DNA from: Bacteroidales bacterium
GTDB lineage: Bacteria; Bacteroidota; Bacteroidia; Bacteroidales; WCHB1-69
Assembly: GCA_017649855.1 (NCBI GenBank)
Contig: JAGCGA010000012.1
Coordinates: forward strand, 62,001 to 126,000
Length of the DNA stretch: 64,000 nucleotides
Reading direction: 5' to 3'
Position 1 is the stretch's first letter; each line of letters opens with the position of its first letter. The translations under genes and the position numbers were made by a program. This document shows positions 8,553 to 17,407 of the stretch, piece after piece. The notes beneath the pieces were generated by a model. The model saw nothing but the letters and a program-made list of their open reading frames with translations. It made no database searches and had not been told where the DNA came from.

Positions 8553-9041
8553 ATGCAAAACTTGAGCATGATTGCCGCTGTGGGCGAGAACTGGGAACTG
8601 GGCTACCAGAACCAGTTGCTGTGCCATCTGCCGGCCGACTTGAAATATTTCAAGAAAGTCACCTCTGGGGCGCCCGTATTAATGGGCGACAACACCTGGC
8701 GTTCCCTCCCCAAACGCCCCCTTCCCAACCGCAGAAATATCGTGATCACCCTGGATGATGTCTCCTTCCCGGATTGTGAGACCGTGCATTCCATTGAAGA
8801 TGCTATGGCTCTGGTGCAAGACGCCCCCGAGGCTTTCGTCATGGGCGGCGCTACCATGTATCGGCTCTTTCTGCCCTATGCGGAAAAAATTTACCTCACC
8901 CGTATTAAATCTTCGTTCACGGCGGATGTCTATTTCCCTGTTCTCTCTGACGACGAATGGCAGGTGGACCGCACCGTCTTTCGCCCGAAAGATGAGAAGA
9001 ATGAATACGATCTCTATTTTCAAACCCTAATTCGCAAATAA
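8553..9041 (+). CDS. folA: Dihydrofolate reductase
   Basis: Reduces dihydrofolate to tetrahydrofolate. It has 162 residues, the normal bacterial size. The frame is open further upstream, but the promoter at 8521-8529 and homology (MQNLSMIAAVGEN) fix the start at 8553. Motifs: IAAVGENWELGYQNQ, HLPADLKYF with catalytic Asp29 (E. coli Asp27), RPLPNRRNIVIT and FVMGGATMYRLFLPYAEKIYLTRI. Two unusual positions: Cys24 replaces the nearly invariant Trp (E. coli Trp22), and MGDNTW places Asp46-Asn47 where E. coli has Arg44-His45, which bind the 2'-phosphate of NADPH. It is first in a three-gene run with the DUF4468 and MbnP-like genes (gaps 8 bp, then an overlap). Confidence 0.92.
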   Translation: MQNLSMIAAVGENWELGYQNQLLCHLPADLKYFKKVTSGAPVLMGDNTWRSLPKRPLPNRRNIVITLDDVSFPDCETVHSIEDAMALVQDAPEAFVMGGATMYRLFLPYAEKIYLTRIKSSFTADVYFPVLSDDEWQVDRTVFRPKDEKNEYDLYFQTLIRK

Positions 9042-9049
9042 ATACCACT

Positions 9050-9604
9050 ATGAAAAGAATTGTCACCGCCGTTTTTCTGATACTCTCTTCCGCGGCTCTG
9101 TTCGCTCAGAAACCCGCCAAGGATCTGCCCGTGCCCGATCTGCCTATCGATGAGCGTACCAACTTGGTCACCTATCAGGATGTGGTGAAACAGGAAGGCA
9201 CCCCGGCTGTTCTCTATGAAAGAGCTAAAAAATGGGTGAAGAAATATTACAAGAACACCAATGAGGTGATCAAGAAGGATGATGCCGAACATTATGTGCT
9301 GGAGATGCGTTCCAGTGTGCGTATCTATTCCAAACAGAAAGACGGTACCATGCTTCCCAAGAATGTGGTCTATTATAACTTTAAACTGGAATGTCGCGAC
9401 AACCGCTATCGTTATACCATCACCAATTTCAATGAAAAAGCAGCCGCAGCGGCTCCTATCGAGAACTGGTTCAAAACCGATAGCCCTTATTGGTCCCCTT
9501 CCCAATACGATTTTCTGAATCAGATTGATGAGCAAATCAAGGAACTCATCAACTCCCTGGAAGAGGGCATGATGCCTGAAGAGGTTTTCGAAGATGAATG
9601 GTAG
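9050..9604 (+). CDS. Exported DUF4468-like protein
   Basis: A 184-residue secreted or periplasmic protein with a clear signal peptide (MKRIVTAVFLILSSAALFAQ). The mature part begins with a charged linker, then a mixed alpha/beta region (YERAKKWVKKYYKN, VLEMRSSVRIYSKQ, VYYNFKLECRDNRYRYTITNF). This pattern fits DUF4468, a TBP-like-fold family common in Bacteroidetes with no known function. The last 35 residues are acidic. It follows folA by 8 bp, and its last 11 bp overlap the next gene, so co-transcription is likely; a functional link to folate is not implied. Confidence 0.75.
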   Translation: MKRIVTAVFLILSSAALFAQKPAKDLPVPDLPIDERTNLVTYQDVVKQEGTPAVLYERAKKWVKKYYKNTNEVIKKDDAEHYVLEMRSSVRIYSKQKDGTMLPKNVVYYNFKLECRDNRYRYTITNFNEKAAAAAPIENWFKTDSPYWSPSQYDFLNQIDEQIKELINSLEEGMMPEEVFEDEW

Positions 9605-10364
9605 GATTCCTCTGATGCTAGCCCTTGCCATTACGCTGGGCTTCTCCTCATGTCATAAACCGGAGGCTGTTGTGGCCTTCCGGTTTTCTTTTTCTGTGGG
9701 CAATGATACGTTACAACAAGATACCCTTTGTTATCTCAATGCCGCTGGAAATATCTTCTCGGTGACTGAAGTCCAATTTTTCATCTCCAAGATGGTGCTG
9801 GAAAAGGATGACGGCACCCTGTATACCGTGCAAACCGACAATGGCATCCACTACGCCGATGCTGACATCCCATCCACGCTTACCTGGATGCTCCAAGAGG
9901 ATCATATCCCAACAGGAAAATATACTCGCATATCCTTTGTCTTTGGTCTTGCTCCCGAATATAATGTCACCCATCACTTCCCCAATCCTCCCGAAAACTC
10001 GATGAGCTGGCCGGAAGCCTTGGGCGGTGGCTATCACCATATGAAACTGAATGGCAAATGTCTCTGTCAGGAGATTTCACCCATACCAACCCCTTATGCC
10101 ATGCATCTTGGCACAGGCCAAATCTATCAAGACCAACAGATTTCTGGCTTCGTGGACAATTGCTTTTCGGTCAGTCTGCCTTTGCCGGATAGATATTTCT
10201 CGGAAGATGCCATCAATGTTCTCTGCCTGAATATGGATGTGGCAGAGTGGTTCCAACATCCACAGGTCTATGATTTTGCCCAAGATGGAACTGCCACGAT
10301 GCAGAATCAGACCGCAATGGCCAAACTGGTTGCAAACGGACAGTCTGTGTTCAATGTCCGCTAG
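9594..10364 (+). CDS. MbnP-like lipoprotein
   Basis: A 256-residue lipoprotein: signal peptide with lipobox FSSC (Cys20). The body matches the MbnP pattern as I know it: an opening strand (FRFSFSVGND), FSVTEVQFFISKMVL, an HYAD segment, PTGKYTRISFVFGL, then MSWPEALGGGYHHMKLNG. MbnP proteins are copper-binding and normally pair with the di-heme oxidase MbnH; no such partner (no CxxCH heme motifs) is seen in this window. Cysteines CLCQE near residue 160 are additional possible metal ligands. It starts inside the end of the DUF4468 gene (11-bp overlap) and converges on nupG, whose stop is only 3 bp away, without an evident terminator. Confidence 0.6.
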   Translation: MNGRIPLMLALAITLGFSSCHKPEAVVAFRFSFSVGNDTLQQDTLCYLNAAGNIFSVTEVQFFISKMVLEKDDGTLYTVQTDNGIHYADADIPSTLTWMLQEDHIPTGKYTRISFVFGLAPEYNVTHHFPNPPENSMSWPEALGGGYHHMKLNGKCLCQEISPIPTPYAMHLGTGQIYQDQQISGFVDNCFSVSLPLPDRYFSEDAINVLCLNMDVAEWFQHPQVYDFAQDGTATMQNQTAMAKLVANGQSVFNVR

Positions 10365-10367
10365 CGA

Positions 10368-11648
10368 TTAGTTGACGTTCTCTTTGGAATATTCTTCTTT
10401 GAATGCAAAAATGAAGGCGATAGCCACGACAAGCGCATAGCCGGCGAAGATGTACCAAGCATTGGTCCAGCCTTGCATGATGACATTGGGCTCCGCATGT
10501 TGCCTAAGCGGATTAAAGACGAAGTGGTTCAACACTGCCTGCGCACTGAAGGTTCCGATAGTGGCGCCAATACCATTGGTCATCAGCATGAAGAGACCTT
10601 GGGCGGAAGCACGGATGGAGGGGTCTGTCTGCTGATCCACAAACAAGGAACCGCTGATGTTGAAAAAGTCGAACGCGACACCATAAACGATGCAAGAGAG
10701 GACGAACAGCCAGACGCCCGAACCAGGATTGCCTAATCCGAAAAAGCCAAAGCGGAACACCCAGGCGAACATGGCAATCAACATCACTTTCTTGATGCCG
10801 AATCTTTTCAAAAAGAAAGGTATCAGCAATATACACAACGTCTCCGAAATCTGAGACAGGGATATCAGCATGTTAGCATGCTGCACGCCAAAGGTGTCTG
10901 CATATTCGGGAATGTGCCCAAAACTGTGCAGGAATGGATTCGCAAATCCATTGGTGATCTGCAACGAAACCCCTAAAAACATGGAGAAAATGAAAAATAT
11001 GGCCATCTTCTTCTCCTTGAAAAGCGTGAAGGCACGAAGGCCAAACATGTCAACGATTGAGGTGACTTTTCTATCATGATTGCAGTTGCACTTGGGGAGT
11101 GTGAAGGCGTATAAGCCTAATACAAGTCCAATACTACCACTCAATACAAACTGATTGGCAGTGGGTTGGAATCCCAATAGGTCAACACACCACATGGCTA
11201 CAATGAAACCGATGGTGCCAAAGACACGGATGGGAGGGAAGTTTTTGACCCGATCCAGATTGGCCATTTCCAAAGCGTTATAAGCCACGGAATTGGATAA
11301 TGCCAGGGTGGGCATGTAAAAGGCTACTCCGATGGTGTAGAGCGCAAATAACGGGCCGAATTGCACGGCATCGCCCGAGTTGATTCCGTAGACGCCCGCA
11401 CAGATCATGGCTATGCCTGAGATTAAATGACTGATACCTAGCATCTTCTGTGCTTGAATCCAGCGATCCGCAATGATGCCGATGATGGCCGGCATAAAGA
11501 TAGAGACGATTCCTTGGATAGAGTAGAAGATGCCGATTTGATGACCTAACCCGTGGAGGTGCAAATAAGTGCCCATACAAGTCAAGTATGCTCCCCAGAC
11601 GGCAAACTGGAGAAAATTCATGATGATCAGTCGAATCTTTAATTGCAT
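10368..11648 (-). CDS. nupG: Nucleoside:H+ symporter, NupG family
   Basis: A 426-residue, 12-helix major-facilitator protein. The N-terminal region (RLIIMNFLQFAVWGAYLTCMGTY) and NFPPIRVFGTIGFIVAMW are characteristic of the NupG/XapB nucleoside symporters, as is the central loop followed by the second six-helix half (FFNISGSLFVDQQTDPSIRASAQGLF split over two helices). Expected role: proton-driven uptake of nucleosides across the inner membrane. It stands alone on the minus strand with a -7 box at 11739-11747 and an 85-nt leader. The uridine kinase at 47587 could salvage imported nucleosides, but is far away. Confidence 0.88.
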   Translation of the reverse strand: MQLKIRLIIMNFLQFAVWGAYLTCMGTYLHLHGLGHQIGIFYSIQGIVSIFMPAIIGIIADRWIQAQKMLGISHLISGIAMICAGVYGINSGDAVQFGPLFALYTIGVAFYMPTLALSNSVAYNALEMANLDRVKNFPPIRVFGTIGFIVAMWCVDLLGFQPTANQFVLSGSIGLVLGLYAFTLPKCNCNHDRKVTSIVDMFGLRAFTLFKEKKMAIFFIFSMFLGVSLQITNGFANPFLHSFGHIPEYADTFGVQHANMLISLSQISETLCILLIPFFLKRFGIKKVMLIAMFAWVFRFGFFGLGNPGSGVWLFVLSCIVYGVAFDFFNISGSLFVDQQTDPSIRASAQGLFMLMTNGIGATIGTFSAQAVLNHFVFNPLRQHAEPNVIMQGWTNAWYIFAGYALVVAIAFIFAFKEEYSKENVN

Positions 11649-11738
11649 AGTTTGAAAATTTTGCGATGACGGATGTTAACCATACTCTTTACATTTCCAG
11701 AGATTCTGTTTGAACAGATGGGGTCTGGAAATCAAAAA

Positions 11739-11747
11739 GCAAAAATA
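11739..11747 (-). promoter_or_regulatory. -7 box for nupG
   Basis: Minus-strand TATTTTTGC, about 90 nt before the ATG at 11648. The rest of the 214-bp gap to the FAH gene holds short GC-rich inverted fragments around 11779-11788 but no convincing terminator. Confidence 0.6.
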
Positions 11748-11862
11748 CAAAAAATATTCACAGGCTAGTTGCTAAAAGCAGGAGGCCTGTCTCTGAATGA
11801 CTCTGTCAAAGTCCTGAAAAACACTCCTGTTTCCCATTTTTATGCTAAATGCGCATCCCTTG

Positions 11863-12474
11863 CTATTTTACCTTGAAGTCGAACAACTTTTGTCCTTCCA
11901 AGAAACCCTCCAGCCGGTCGTTGATGTGTACGGGCCCAACCCCTACCGGTGTGCCGGTAAAGATGATGTCCCCCGTCTTGAGCATCACAAACTGTGAGAC
12001 GTATGAGATGATTCTGTCAATGGAAAAGAGCATGTCCCGGGTATGTCCGGTCTGCACTTGTTCCCCATTGAGGAGCAGATGGAAGTGGAGGTCTTGCACG
12101 TCGGGCAACTCACTTTTTGGGATGAATTTGCCGACGACTGCAGACCCGTCAAAAGCCTTGGCAATCTCCCACGGCTCACCATCCTGAATGCAGGCACGTT
12201 GCAGATCCCGGGCGGTGAAGTCCACCCCTAACCCAATCTCATCGTAGTAGAGATGTGCGAACTTCTCCTGGATGTGGCGGCCTAAGCGGTTGATCTTGAC
12301 AATGATCTCTGTCTCGTAGTGGACCTCCTTTGAGAAATCTGGGAGAAAAAACGGCCGGTTACAGCGTGTGATTGCCGATTCGGGCTTCATGAAGAAGACC
12401 GGATTCTTTGGCGTGGAATGTTTTAATTCCGCGATATGCTCTGCATAATTGCGCCCAATGCAAATGAACTTCAT
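11863..12474 (-). CDS. Fumarylacetoacetate hydrolase (FAH) family protein
   Basis: A 203-residue protein of the FAH superfamily, the short form related to acylpyruvate hydrolases and oxaloacetate decarboxylases. Motifs: MKFICIGRNYAEHIAEL at the start, FMKPESAITR, the metal-binding region VHYETEIIVKINR (two acidic residues), GVDFTARDLQ and GDIIFTGTPVGVGPV. All expected residues of the Mg/Mn site appear present. The substrate cannot be told from sequence. It is the last gene of the recA-TPR-ruvB-barrel-FAH cluster (5 bp after the barrel gene). Confidence 0.9.
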   Translation of the reverse strand: MKFICIGRNYAEHIAELKHSTPKNPVFFMKPESAITRCNRPFFLPDFSKEVHYETEIIVKINRLGRHIQEKFAHLYYDEIGLGVDFTARDLQRACIQDGEPWEIAKAFDGSAVVGKFIPKSELPDVQDLHFHLLLNGEQVQTGHTRDMLFSIDRIISYVSQFVMLKTGDIIFTGTPVGVGPVHINDRLEGFLEGQKLFDFKVK

Positions 12475-12479
12475 CCTTC

Positions 12480-13298
12480 TTAGAAAAAGTTAAAGCCTAA
12501 CACAATCTCGACACATCCCATCTTGGCCTTCAAGGGTTCGCCCGTCATACTGTTTACGGCTTGACCCCGGCCTTTGAAGAAGTTTGTCAAGGTGTGTGCA
12601 TAGTTGAGATATACACTGGCCCTGGTGCTACGGGTGAGCGAGTATTCCACGCCAATGCCGCCATAAATAGCCTCTTTGAGGAGAGAGCACTCGTCATATT
12701 TGCTCTTCTGGCGTTCCCATAACTCTGGTTCCTGTCCAGTTTGTCCACTCATGAAAAAATAGCCGTCCCGATTGGTGGCACCAATGAGGAAACTGTTGTA
12801 TAAACCGATGTTCCCACCGAAGCTGAAGTTATGGATGGGGTTGGTTTTCAAGGTGACGCCAACAGGAATGGTCATGTATTGCGCTGTATAGGTTCTGTTG
12901 GTGGTCGTCCCGGGGGTAATGATCAGTCCGGGGATCTCCACGTTGTCCACGTAAGTCAATTTACCGCCCAGACGCTCATACAAGATACCGGTGGTGAAAT
13001 AGAAATTCTTACGTTCGGTCAGGTTGATGTTGAGGTTTACACCCGTGTGAAAATGCAAGGTGGTACCATTGCGCTCGTATCCCGCTGTGCCAGGATACAT
13101 CCACGAGAAGGAGGGAGCAAAGCAGACGCCAATATTCAGTTTGGCTCCGAAACCATTGTCTTTCTCCAACAACTCGACGGGCGCTTCTGGCTGCAGGTGT
13201 GGACGCGGATGACGCGGCCCTCTGGGCGACTTCTGTGCAAAGGCACTGATGCTGAATGTGACGATTAAAAGAATGACCGTAAAAAGATGCTTTGTCAT
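12480..13298 (-). CDS. PorT-like outer-membrane beta-barrel protein
   Basis: A 272-residue protein with signal peptide (MTKHLFTVILLIVTFSISAFAQ), a basic Pro/His/Arg-rich linker (SPRGPRHPRPHLQPE), then alternating amphipathic strands (GFGAKLNIGVCFAPSFSW, LHFHTGVNLNINL, KNFYFTTGILYERLGGKL, YMTIPVGVTLK, FSFGGNIGLYNSF, IYGGIGVEYSL) ending in Phe-Phe. This is the general outer_membrane_beta-barrel/PorT-type fold, eight to ten strands. PorT itself is a T9SS component, but similarity here is only of fold, so no T9SS role is claimed. It sits 11 bp after ruvB and 5 bp before the FAH gene. Confidence 0.75.
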   Translation of the reverse strand: MTKHLFTVILLIVTFSISAFAQKSPRGPRHPRPHLQPEAPVELLEKDNGFGAKLNIGVCFAPSFSWMYPGTAGYERNGTTLHFHTGVNLNINLTERKNFYFTTGILYERLGGKLTYVDNVEIPGLIITPGTTTNRTYTAQYMTIPVGVTLKTNPIHNFSFGGNIGLYNSFLIGATNRDGYFFMSGQTGQEPELWERQKSKYDECSLLKEAIYGGIGVEYSLTRSTRASVYLNYAHTLTNFFKGRGQAVNSMTGEPLKAKMGCVEIVLGFNFF

Positions 13299-13309
13299 AG
13301 TGGTCGGTT

Positions 13310-14335
13310 TTAAAAAAGTTCTGGTTGATCTGAGGCAAAACGGGTTTTGCCAAGGTGCTGGTATGCCAAGGCTGTCACCTCACGCCCACGCGGAGTGCGC
13401 ATGAGATAACCCTCTTGGATTAAGAAAGGTTCATAGACCTCCTCAATGGTGCCGGCATCCTCGCTGACCGCTGTCGCAATGGTGGTCAGTCCTACCGGCC
13501 CGCCTTTGAACTTGTCTATGATGGTGCTTAGGATGCGGTTGTCCATCTCGTCTAACCCATGCTTGTCAACATTCAGGGCCTCCAAGGCTATCTGTGTGAT
13601 GGGCAAGGTGATGGCACCGTCTCCCTTCACCTGTGCAAAGTCACGTACCCTGCGCAACAACAGGTTGGCAATACGGGGCGTGCCGCGACTGCGCGAAGCG
13701 ATCTCATAGGCGGATTCGTCGTTGATGGGTATCTTCAGGATGGCGGCAGACCGCTTGATGATGTTACCTAAAGTGGCAGTGTCGTAGTATTGCAAACGCA
13801 AGTTGATACCGAAACGGGACCGAAGCGGTGACGTCAATAGACCTGAACGTGTGGTAGCACCCACCAAGGTGAATGGGTTGATGGCAATTTGAACACTACG
13901 GGCACTTGGGCCACTGTCAATCATGATGTCAATCTTGTAGTCCTCCATGGCAGAGTATAGATACTCCTCTACTACAGGGGAAAGACGATGTATCTCATCA
14001 ATGAATAACACATCGTTGGGCTCCAAGTTGGTGAGCAAACCTGCTAAATCGCCGGGCTTGTCAATGACCGGCCCGGAGGTGGTGCGTACATTCACCCCCA
14101 TCTCGTTCCCGATAATGTGCGACAATGTGGTCTTGCCTAACCCGGGAGGCCCATGCAGCAGCACATGGTCCAATGCTTCCCCGCGCGCCTTGGCAGCATG
14201 CACAAAGACCATGATGTTGTCAATGACCTGTTGCTGCCCCTGAAACTCCTGGAACATCGCAGGCCGTATGGCTCGTTCAAACTCTTTGTCCGAAGAGGAT
14301 AAACGCTGACTACTCGGATCTAAATGCTCATTCAT
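13310..14335 (-). CDS. ruvB: Holliday junction branch migration helicase subunit RuvB
   Basis: RuvB is the hexameric AAA+ motor that, with RuvA, drives branch migration of Holliday junctions. The 341 residues carry Walker [13 protein letters not shown], Walker [10 protein letters not shown], sensor 1 [10 protein letters not shown], arginine-finger region [11 protein letters not shown], and the C-terminal winged helix ([30 protein letters not shown] in two parts). It is 6 bp downstream of the TPR lipoprotein, which in turn is 6 bp after recA, so two recombination proteins share a transcript. ruvA and ruvC are not in the window. Confidence 0.97.
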   Translation of the reverse strand: MNEHLDPSSQRLSSSDKEFERAIRPAMFQEFQGQQQVIDNIMVFVHAAKARGEALDHVLLHGPPGLGKTTLSHIIGNEMGVNVRTTSGPVIDKPGDLAGLLTNLEPNDVLFIDEIHRLSPVVEEYLYSAMEDYKIDIMIDSGPSARSVQIAINPFTLVGATTRSGLLTSPLRSRFGINLRLQYYDTATLGNIIKRSAAILKIPINDESAYEIASRSRGTPRIANLLLRRVRDFAQVKGDGAITLPITQIALEALNVDKHGLDEMDNRILSTIIDKFKGGPVGLTTIATAVSEDAGTIEEVYEPFLIQEGYLMRTPRGREVTALAYQHLGKTRFASDQPELF

Positions 14336-14341
14336 CTCCTT

Positions 14342-15337
14342 CTACTTTTGTTTTTCATCAATTCGGTTCAAACCTTTGATGGCAGGCTCAAAGTTGGTCT
14401 TCAACATCAAAGCCTTCTTATAGTCGGCCCGCGCTTTCTCATATTCTCCCATATATTCGTAAGCAACCCCTCGATTGCAGTAGGAATAGACAAAGTCTGG
14501 ATTCGCCAGTATGGCTTGCGTGAACAACTGAGCCGCCTCATCATATTTGGTCTCATCATCCAGATAGATGTATCCCAAATTGTTAAGTGACGGAACATGC
14601 TTCGGATCCAAACCAATACTCGTCTTGTATTCCTGAATGGCCTCCTCGGTCTTCCCCAAGTCCTGATACATCTTGCCTAAGTTATAATGTATCTCTACGT
14701 TGTTTGGGTCCACGTTGAGCGCATTGTTGTAATAGTCAATGGCCAAAGGATTCTGCTGCTGCTGGTAGAAATATCCTAACTCCAGGTATGCTTTGACCTC
14801 TTTGGGATCTTGGTCGATGACCATCTGCAACATTCTCAAGTAGTTGGTGGTGTCACGCTTCTCCTTGAGCATGAAAGCCTTGATGAGATATGCCTTGGGG
14901 TTGTAACGCTGCAACTCCAAAGCCTCTTGGAGGGTTTTGTCGCACTGGTCGAACATTCTCTGGTGAAAATAGAGTTCGGCCAACTTCAGGCGGGCCTCAT
15001 TGTTTCCCGACTCCTTCTGTAACGCCTTCTGTAGCATCTCTTCGGCTAAGTCCGTCTCTCGTTGTGCGAAATACAAGTCCGACAGTTTGATATAATACTT
15101 GCTGCTGTCAGGCTGGAGCTGGATGGCCCGCTGGATGTCGTCAATGCCTTTCTGGATATCCTCGTGAAAATAATAATAGTCGGCCCGCTGAAAATACAGC
15201 TCCGCGTCCTTCGGATGCTTGTCAATGCTGACACATAATTTGGCCAACTCTTCCGGAAGGTCTGCATATTGCTTCCCGGAATGGCAGCCTGACATGAAGA
15301 TTAGGAGGCAGCATGCCCAAATAAGCTTATATTTCAT
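14342..15337 (-). CDS. TPR-repeat lipoprotein
   Basis: A 331-residue lipoprotein: signal sequence with lipobox MSGC (Cys18). About eight tetratricopeptide repeats fill residues 40-325, for example ELYFQRADYYYFHEDIQKG, AEEMLQKALQKESGNNEARL, EIHYNLGKMYQDLGKTEEA and VPSLNNLGYIYLDDETKYDEA. TPR arrays are scaffolds for protein contacts; cargo is unknown. It lies between recA and ruvB, 6 bp from each, a tight arrangement implying one mRNA, though a periplasmic or outer-membrane lipoprotein has no clear link to recombination. Confidence 0.88.
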   Translation of the reverse strand: MKYKLIWACCLLIFMSGCHSGKQYADLPEELAKLCVSIDKHPKDAELYFQRADYYYFHEDIQKGIDDIQRAIQLQPDSSKYYIKLSDLYFAQRETDLAEEMLQKALQKESGNNEARLKLAELYFHQRMFDQCDKTLQEALELQRYNPKAYLIKAFMLKEKRDTTNYLRMLQMVIDQDPKEVKAYLELGYFYQQQQNPLAIDYYNNALNVDPNNVEIHYNLGKMYQDLGKTEEAIQEYKTSIGLDPKHVPSLNNLGYIYLDDETKYDEAAQLFTQAILANPDFVYSYCNRGVAYEYMGEYEKARADYKKALMLKTNFEPAIKGLNRIDEKQK

Positions 15338-15343
15338 GATGGT

Positions 15344-16366
15344 CTAGTGCTGTTTTTCTTTGATGGCTTCCCGTATTTTAGCTTCCAGTTCATCACACAA
15401 CTCCGGATTGTCGGCCAGCAACTGCTTGACGCCTTCGCGACCCTGCGCCAGCTTGGAATCGCCATAGGAGAACCAGGATCCGGACTTCTTGATGACATTG
15501 TACTCCACACCTAAATCAATGATCTCACCGGTCTTGGAGATACCCTCGCCAAACATGATGTCGAACTCTGCAAAACGGAATGGCGGAGCCACCTTGTTCT
15601 TGACAACTTTGACTTTGACATGGTTGCCGATTGACTGGTCGCCATCCTTGATTTGGGTCTGACGGCGGATATCCAAACGCACTGAGGCGTAAAACTTCAA
15701 GGCGTTACCACCCGTCGTTGTCTCCGGATTGCCGAACATGACCCCGATTTTTTCACGCAACTGGTTGATGAAAATGCAACAACAACCAGTCTTGTTGATG
15801 GTTGCGGTCAGTTTACGGAGGGCTTGCGACATCAGACGCGCCTGAAGGCCCACCTTGGAATCACCCATGTCTCCTTCAATCTCACTCTTGGGTGTCAAGG
15901 CCGCCACAGAGTCGATGACGATGATGTCGATGGCTCCGGAACGAATCAGATTGTCGGCAATCTCCAAAGCCTGCTCGCCATTGTCAGGCTGCGAGATGAG
16001 CAAATCGTTGGTGTTGACCCCCAACTTCTCCGCATAAAAACGGTCAAAGGCATGCTCCGCATCGATGAAGGCAGCAATGCCTCCCTGCTTCTGAGCTTGC
16101 GCGATGGCTGAAATGGCCAACGTGGTCTTTCCGGAAGACTCCGGACCATATATCTCAATCACACGCCCGCGTGGAAAACCTCCTACTCCTAGGGCAATGT
16201 CCAGTCCAATAGATCCGGTAGAGATGACATCCATTGCCTCTATATCCGTCTCGCCCATCCGCATGATGGCGCCTTTGCCAAAGGTTTTTTCCAGTTTCTC
16301 TAGAGTGGTGTTGAGTACTTTGAGTTTTTCTGCATTGATGCTGCTTTTAGCTTCTTCTTTTGTCAT
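15344..16366 (-). CDS. recA: Recombinase RecA
   Basis: RecA coats ssDNA and catalyses strand exchange, and stimulates LexA-type cleavage where that exists. All core motifs are present: GAIMRMG, Walker [40 protein letters not shown], loop L1 [14 protein letters not shown], loop L2 [20 protein letters not shown]. At 340 residues it is of usual length, with a short C-terminal tail lacking the long acidic end of E. coli RecA. It heads a five-gene cluster (recA, TPR lipoprotein, ruvB, barrel, FAH) with gaps of 5-11 bp. A -7 box lies at 16396-16404; no CTGT-N8-ACAG-type SOS box was seen, but an inverted repeat lies just upstream. Confidence 0.98.
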   Translation of the reverse strand: MTKEEAKSSINAEKLKVLNTTLEKLEKTFGKGAIMRMGETDIEAMDVISTGSIGLDIALGVGGFPRGRVIEIYGPESSGKTTLAISAIAQAQKQGGIAAFIDAEHAFDRFYAEKLGVNTNDLLISQPDNGEQALEIADNLIRSGAIDIIVIDSVAALTPKSEIEGDMGDSKVGLQARLMSQALRKLTATINKTGCCCIFINQLREKIGVMFGNPETTTGGNALKFYASVRLDIRRQTQIKDGDQSIGNHVKVKVVKNKVAPPFRFAEFDIMFGEGISKTGEIIDLGVEYNVIKKSGSWFSYGDSKLAQGREGVKQLLADNPELCDELEAKIREAIKEKQH

Positions 16367-16395
16367 AGTTTTTGTTTTAGTGGATTAATAAGACC

Positions 16396-16404
16396 GCAAA
16401 AATA
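16396..16404 (-). promoter_or_regulatory. -7 box for the recA operon
   Basis: Minus-strand TATTTTTGC, 30 nt before the recA ATG. Confidence 0.65.
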
Positions 16405-16422
16405 CGCTTTTTTTCTTTATGA

Positions 16423-16470
16423 TTTTACGCGTTATTTAACCGATAATTGTAAAAATCATATAGCGTAAAA
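16423..16470. repeat. Inverted repeat upstream of the recA promoter
   Basis: TTTTACGC (16423-16430) and GCGTAAAA (16463-16470) are exact 8-bp inverted copies separated by 32 bp, just upstream of the recA -7 box. It could be a regulator site or chance in AT-rich DNA. The rest of this intergenic stretch to ispE (16592) shows nothing clear. Confidence 0.35.
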
Positions 16471-16591
16471 CGCAGATATATAATGCATTGTTGCATTCTT
16501 TTACAATCTACTGTAAAATCTTTTTCGGCACATTTCCCCAGCCATCGACATTTTGGAGGTTCCGCCGCCTTTATGAATGGAATATGTCCTG

Positions 16592-17356
16592 CTACTTTTC
16601 AAAAATGCCGAATATGGCAGACCCACTGCCTGACATGGCTGCATATATGGCCCCTCGTTCGTAGAAGGACTTCTTGATATCCGCAAGTTCGGGATGTTTG
16701 GCGAAGACCGTCTCTTCAAAATCGTTGCGGAGACACTCCCTCCAAGAGCTGACAGGCTGCCCGATAATCTGAAGGATGGATTGCGAGGGCTCTCTCGGCA
16801 CGATGCCACGATAGGCTTCTGCCGTGGAGACGGAGATGCCCGGCTTCACAATCTCTATGCGGTAATCATGTAGGTTGAGCGGAATCTCCTGGAGTCGCTC
16901 CCCACGTCCGGTAGCGTAAGCAGGCGTGTTGAGAATGAAAAAGGGGACATCACTGCCCAACTGGGCCGCGTATTCCAAAAGCTTTTCCTGGGAGATGGCA
17001 AGACCACAATGATGGGCTACGGCCTTCAAAACACAGGCCGCATCCGAAGACCCTCCACCTAATCCGGCTCCAATCGGGATGTTTTTTTCTAATACGAGCC
17101 GGATTCCGTGAATGTGATAATCACCTTTCAGCAGATTAAAGGCTTTCACACAAAGGTTGTCCCGGTCAGGCCCCGTGTCCCAATTACTGTGACATTCAAA
17201 CTCAAAATCTCCTCTGCAAGGCTCAATAGTCAGCCTGTCTGTAAAAAAGTCCGTGGGGTAAAAGACGGTTTCCAAATCATGATATCCATCGGCACGCTTG
17301 CGTACGATGTGCAGTCCTAAGTTTATTTTGCATCCTGCAATGTAGGTGTCCTTCAT
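16592..17356 (-). CDS. ispE: 4-diphosphocytidyl-2-C-methyl-D-erythritol kinase
   Basis: IspE is the GHMP kinase of the MEP pathway to isoprenoids, phosphorylating CDP-methylerythritol at the 2-hydroxyl. It has 254 residues. N-terminal KINLGLHIVRKRADGYHDLETVF carries the substrate-binding Lys and His; the ATP loop is PIGAGLGGGSSDAACV; LGSDVPFFI contains the catalytic Asp; the third GHMP motif is AMSGSGSAIFGIF. It lies 51 bp after the YitT gene on the same strand with no recognisable -7 box between, so it may be co-transcribed. Confidence 0.96.
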   Translation of the reverse strand: MKDTYIAGCKINLGLHIVRKRADGYHDLETVFYPTDFFTDRLTIEPCRGDFEFECHSNWDTGPDRDNLCVKAFNLLKGDYHIHGIRLVLEKNIPIGAGLGGGSSDAACVLKAVAHHCGLAISQEKLLEYAAQLGSDVPFFILNTPAYATGRGERLQEIPLNLHDYRIEIVKPGISVSTAEAYRGIVPREPSQSILQIIGQPVSSWRECLRNDFEETVFAKHPELADIKKSFYERGAIYAAMSGSGSAIFGIFEK

Positions 17357-17407
17357 GATAATTGAATGTCAAAGTGCATGTTATGAGTCTAAAGGATATT
17401 GCTGTGG

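Noticed and set aside
11761..11860. Possible small RNA or terminator downstream of the FAH gene
   Set aside because: Short GC-rich inverted fragments occur, but no stable stem followed by T and no promoter box was found.
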